Of a stretch of 64,000 nt of DNA, positions 60,621-64,000 are shown piece after piece. Each line of letters starts with the position of its first letter. Positions within the stretch are counted from its first letter, which is position 1. The DNA lies in assembly GCF_047275745.1 (NCBI RefSeq), contig NZ_JBKQWU010000007.1:55376-119375 (forward strand). Direction: 5' to 3'. This DNA comes from Amaricoccus sp047275745 (GTDB lineage: Bacteria; Pseudomonadota; Alphaproteobacteria; Rhodobacterales; Rhodobacteraceae). A program made the translations under genes and the position numbers. The notes beneath the pieces were generated by a model, which saw only the letters and a program-made list of their open reading frames with translations, did no database searches and was not told the origin of the DNA.

Positions 60621-63600
60621 GTTTCGATCTCAGCTACGATGCGGGCGGGGTGATGCTCCGTCTGCGGCCCGAGCGGAAAGGCGTGTTCAGCAGACTCATT
60701 GGCAAAGACAAACTGCGCGATCTACGGCTCCTCGGACCGGAAGATCGAGCGCTCAGTCTCGCTATTGCCGATCTTCGTACGCTCGCCGACGGAGGCTCTG
60801 ATGAGCTCGACATCTCGGGATATGGCATCCGGATGTCCCACAGGATCGCGGCGGGATTGGGAAGCGATGCCGCTGAGGCTCTGAATCTGCCTCCTCTAAT
60901 TGACCTAATTCTTCGGACAGACGCGGAGGGTGTGCCAGGCTCCTCCGGGTTCCGTCTGCGGCATGAGTGGGTCAAGGCAGGCAGACAGCAGGCGGTGGAC
61001 CGCACGGGCGCGATCGCTCAGACGGCGGATGGGCTACGGCGACTTCCGGGTTGGTTGCTTGGAGCGCTTGATGTGGCGGACCGCTGCGAGCCGGGACGTG
61101 ACGACGCCTCGCACTGGGAGGCTCTCGCCCGGTTCCGCGAGGCACTCGATCCCGGTATCCGGGTCCAAGATTCACGGGCGGCGCGCGCGTCGATGTCGGA
61201 TTTCCTCGCCGGGCTTGAGGTACGCATCGCGGACAGCTTCTCGATCGATGTGAATGAGTCCGCGAACGATTTCGAGCCGGTTCCTTTTTCACGACGCCAT
61301 CTCGATACGTTGTCGTCAACCGAGACCACGTTACAAGGATCGGCTGAGCTCGAAGGGGAGGACCTCAAGACTTTTCAGGATTATGTGCGTAAACGTGGAG
61401 CCCTCCCAGCCTATCGTTTAGGCCGGGGCAGCTTTCTCGTGATCGACCGCGCAGCGATGCCGGCGCTCGAAGCAATTGCCGAGGTTCAGCACGCGCCGGA
61501 GGCGGAGCGTCGGCTTTTCATCGCCAATCCAAGAGCCCGACTCACGGCCGCGTTCGAGGATTCGCTGAGGGCCGCTGGTCGACTTGATGACCTTGCGCCG
61601 GACGCCGAAGCCGAGCTGGTCGAGGAGACTGCCGGGCCTGCTTTCGTTGAGACCATAGAGTTCTCGGATCGCGTGCGCGGGGTGGGCGTCTATGAGGTCC
61701 CGCCAATCGACATCGCGCGCGACAACGGGACGACCTGGTTGCCGGAGGTCTTCTCTGAGCAGGTGATACGAGTCCTTCAAGCGATGCCGTCCGAAGAGCT
61801 CGCTGGGCTTCGGGCTGCGGTCGAGTCTGCCGTGGTACGTGGAGAAGAGAGTGTCCTGATCGGCAACGAGCGTGTTCCAGCCTCGCCTCAGACTTTGACC
61901 GCGATCCGTGCTGTGGAGTCCGCTCGCGGTGAGCGCGATGGGCTAGACCGAAAAGAAGAAGGATCCGAAGCGTCAGCGCCGATCGTCGTAACGACGGTTG
62001 AGAACTACGAAGGCGTGTCGGCATGGCGGCCGCGAGAGGCGCCACGTTCGGCGCCGGAGGGTGAGGACCGGCTTGCCGGCGTTGGAACTTCACTCAAGCC
62101 ACATCAGCTCCAAAGCCTCGACTGGCAGATCGCCGCTTGGCGAGCGGGCGCCTCCGGTGTGCTTAACGCCGACGAGCAAGGTTTGGGGAAGACGCTCCAG
62201 ACACTCGCGTTCCTAAGTTGGCTCCAACGTCGCCTAACCGAGGAACGGCGCGGCGGACCGATACTCGTCGTGGCGCCCACCTCGTTGCTACGCAACTGGG
62301 AGGAAGAAGCGGACCGTCATCTCGACGCGTCAGGCCTTGGCCATTTACTACGTCTTTATGGGAGCGGTGTGAGCGCCGTCAAAAGGCGCGGCAACGGGTT
62401 TGAGACGAAATCCGGCAGCGAAACCCTCGATTTGGACCGTCTCCGCGAGGATACTGCTGAGGGGCGTGGGCAGCGAACGTGGATCCTCACAACCTATACG
62501 ACGCTGGCTAACTATCAGCATTCTTTAGCACGGTTACCACTGTCGGTCGTCGTGTTCGACGAGATCCAGAATCTAAAGAATCCGATATCGCTGAGGGCGG
62601 TGGCAGCCCGCGCCATCAATGCCGATTTTCGGATCGGCCTCACAGGTACTCCGATCGAAAACAGCCTGATCGATCTGTGGGCGATCATGGATCAGATCGC
62701 CCCGGGCGCCCTCGGCACGCTCGAGGAGTTCCGGTCGAGCTACATCGACACGGAGCCGGACGCGCTCTTGGATCTACACGACCGCGTGTTCGGTTCGAGT
62801 GCCAGCAAGCCACCTCTCGCGCTCCGGCGGCTTAAGGACGAAGTCGCGGGCGATCTACCTTCGAAGACACGCTATCTGCACCCGCGTCTCATGCCTGAGT
62901 TCCAAGCTCATGCCTATGAGGAGGCGCGGATCAAGCTTGCCAATGGAGGTCAGGGAGCTGCTCTGAAGATGCTGCACCATATCCGCAGCGTATCTGTCCA
63001 CCCATCGATCAGTGATGGCCAGCGCAGCGCCGATTTCATCGAGGCTTCCGGGCGGCTCGCTGCCACGTTCGAAATCTTGCGCGGCGTTGCTCGCCGGGGA
63101 GAGCGGGCACTCGTCTTCATAGAGCATCGCCAGATGCAGCATCGCTTCGTCGAACTCGCCCGCGCCGCTTTCGGCCTGACGCGTATCGACCTGATCAATG
63201 GTGACACCCCAATCTCGCAGCGCCAGGCAATCGTAAACAGGTTCCAGAGGCACCTGCGGCAAGACGAGGGGTTCGATCTGCTTGTTCTCGGCCCAAAGGC
63301 GGCCGGCGTCGGGCTGACGCTAACCGCCGCGACACATGTGATACACCTCTCGCGCTGGTGGAACCCCGCCGTCGAAGAGCAATGCAATGATCGCGTTCAT
63401 CGGATTGGGCAAGTCCGCCCGGTGACAGTCCATGTCCCGATGGCGATCCATCCCGGCTACCGAGGTGACTCCTTCGATTGTCTCCTGAACACCTTGATGC
63501 AGAAGAAACGCCGCTTGGCGCGGTCCGCGCTGTGGCCGATGGGCGACACGTCAGGTGACGCCGCGGAGCTGCAGGAGCTGCTCAGGAACGGAGTTGAACA

Positions 63601-63703
63601 TGCTTCCGGCGATCCACTTCAGGAGGCCATGGTTTCCATGTTCTCCCGCGAAGGCCAAACTCCTTCAACCGCACTCCCGGATGGGTCCTATAAAGCCGAG
63701 TGA
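60617..63703 (+). CDS. zorD: Zorya protein ZorD (SNF2-type helicase/nuclease)
   Basis: 1028-aa protein with a C-terminal SNF2/Swi2 ATPase. Walker A 'LNADEQGLGKTLQTLAFLSW' is near residue 517, the DExx box 'VVFDEIQNLKNPISLRA' near 649, 'GLTGTPIENSLIDLWAIMDQ' follows, and motifs V-VI 'GPKAAGVGLTLTAATHVIHL' and 'DRVHRIGQVRPVTVHV' lie near 900-935. The N-terminal half (about 480 residues) is ZorD-specific. In characterised Zorya I systems ZorD acts on invading DNA after ZorAB signalling. It overlaps zorC by 4 nt (ATGA). The 195 nt after it are empty up to an IS element. Confidence 0.93.
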   Translation: MSFDLSYDAGGVMLRLRPERKGVFSRLIGKDKLRDLRLLGPEDRALSLAIADLRTLADGGSDELDISGYGIRMSHRIAAGLGSDAAEALNLPPLIDLILRTDAEGVPGSSGFRLRHEWVKAGRQQAVDRTGAIAQTADGLRRLPGWLLGALDVADRCEPGRDDASHWEALARFREALDPGIRVQDSRAARASMSDFLAGLEVRIADSFSIDVNESANDFEPVPFSRRHLDTLSSTETTLQGSAELEGEDLKTFQDYVRKRGALPAYRLGRGSFLVIDRAAMPALEAIAEVQHAPEAERRLFIANPRARLTAAFEDSLRAAGRLDDLAPDAEAELVEETAGPAFVETIEFSDRVRGVGVYEVPPIDIARDNGTTWLPEVFSEQVIRVLQAMPSEELAGLRAAVESAVVRGEESVLIGNERVPASPQTLTAIRAVESARGERDGLDRKEEGSEASAPIVVTTVENYEGVSAWRPREAPRSAPEGEDRLAGVGTSLKPHQLQSLDWQIAAWRAGASGVLNADEQGLGKTLQTLAFLSWLQRRLTEERRGGPILVVAPTSLLRNWEEEADRHLDASGLGHLLRLYGSGVSAVKRRGNGFETKSGSETLDLDRLREDTAEGRGQRTWILTTYTTLANYQHSLARLPLSVVVFDEIQNLKNPISLRAVAARAINADFRIGLTGTPIENSLIDLWAIMDQIAPGALGTLEEFRSSYIDTEPDALLDLHDRVFGSSASKPPLALRRLKDEVAGDLPSKTRYLHPRLMPEFQAHAYEEARIKLANGGQGAALKMLHHIRSVSVHPSISDGQRSADFIEASGRLAATFEILRGVARRGERALVFIEHRQMQHRFVELARAAFGLTRIDLINGDTPISQRQAIVNRFQRHLRQDEGFDLLVLGPKAAGVGLTLTAATHVIHLSRWWNPAVEEQCNDRVHRIGQVRPVTVHVPMAIHPGYRGDSFDCLLNTLMQKKRRLARSALWPMGDTSGDAAELQELLRNGVEHASGDPLQEAMVSMFSREGQTPSTALPDGSYKAE

Positions 63704-63887
63704 TCGAATTGGTGAAATCTTCTTAGGGATGGGGCGTCGGCGAAGTTCCCTCGACAACGTCTCGATTCCTTCCCTCAGGCCGCGTCCGCGGCTTCGTCAC
63801 TCTCCTCTTGGGGCTGATCGTATTCACTCGGCTGCCCCGGCCCCGTCGCGCAGGGCCCGCTTTCCCATCGCACCCTCGATGAGACTT

Positions 63888-64000
63888 AGGGCGTCGACTC
63901 ATAAACTCTGACACCAGATCCTCGCGGCTGTGAGCTTGACGGCGGCGAGGAAGTTCTCCGGGTCCTTGTCGTAGCGTGTGGCGATGCCTCGAAACTGCTT
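63888..64000 (-). mobile_element. IS5-family insertion sequence (partial)
   Basis: The right window edge cuts an IS element whose transposase C-terminus is at 63899-64000. The sequence GGGCGTCGACTCATAA starting near 63888 probably belongs to its terminal inverted repeat. The other end lies outside the window, so the ends and target duplication cannot be confirmed. Confidence 0.65.
63899..64000 (-). CDS. IS5-family transposase, C-terminal fragment
   Basis: The last 33 residues of a transposase are visible: 'KQFRGIATRYDKDPENFLAA' followed by 'VKLTAARIWCQSL' and a stop. 'FRGIATRYDK...NFLAAV' is the conserved end of IS5-group DDE transposases after the catalytic Glu helix. The gene enters from beyond the window, so intactness is unknown. 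It lies about 195 nt downstream of zorD, marking the defence island as mobile or IS-rich. Confidence 0.85.
   Translation of the reverse strand, partial: KQFRGIATRYDKDPENFLAAVKLTAARIWCQSL

Overview
The window looks like the chromosome of a high-GC alphaproteobacterium, most likely of the Rhodobacterales (Roseobacter/Paracoccaceae type). The signs are the strong G/C third-position bias, the gene orders xerC-DUF484 next to priA and hisC-tyrC, an MmcB-type repair protein, a stand-alone ctaD, and a tRNA-His of the derived alphaproteobacterial form (no encoded G-1, A73). Most genes are chromosomal housekeeping or metabolic genes packed into short operons with 1-4 nt overlaps.

Layout. 1-8 kb: the end of a peptide/nickel-type ABC importer operon (two permeases), then a GNAT protein, an AlkA-type glycosylase with an esterase, an HNH endonuclease, DsbB, a DUF2282 (bufferin-like) peptide, a CoxG-like protein, a YnfA membrane protein and a periplasmic glucan protein. 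8-21 kb: a LacI regulator with three operator-like palindromes in front of a DUF1127 gene, xerC, DUF484, priA, a membrane histidine kinase, hisC-tyrC, an exosortase E/protease fusion, upp and a luciferase-like oxidoreductase. 21-27.4 kb: an envelope operon (CDP-alcohol phosphotransferase, FkbM methyltransferase, membrane sulfatase-like enzyme), cytochrome b561, a structured intergenic stretch, and a transglutaminase with a TlpA-type thioredoxin.

27.5-37.7 kb is a selenium module. A formate dehydrogenase-N/O alpha subunit is read through an in-frame UGA at 37082-37084, followed by a SECIS-like hairpin. Its beta and gamma subunits, FdhE, SelA and SelB follow in one apparent operon, with SelD convergent at the far end. 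The genes that use selenocysteine therefore sit with those that make and insert it; only the selC tRNA is not in the window. 37.9-42.2 kb holds the TreZ-TreY trehalose pair. 42.3-44.6 kb holds three secreted Asn/Gly-repeat proteins, the largest built of fifteen exact 13-residue units, which is the least explained locus here. 45-55.6 kb is housekeeping: tRNA-His, mmcB, ctaD, DUF2244, and a cell-envelope/replication operon (D-Ala-D-Ala carboxypeptidase, tmk, holB, tatD, phnP-like hydrolase, AEC transporter). holB is broken only by an assembly join: a single N flanked by an exact 100-nt duplication.

55.8-64 kb is a probable genomic island starting at tRNA-Ser(UGA). After it the GC content drops visibly and four translationally coupled genes encode a complete type I Zorya anti-phage system (ZorA, ZorB, ZorC, ZorD). 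The window ends inside an IS5-family transposase just beyond zorD.
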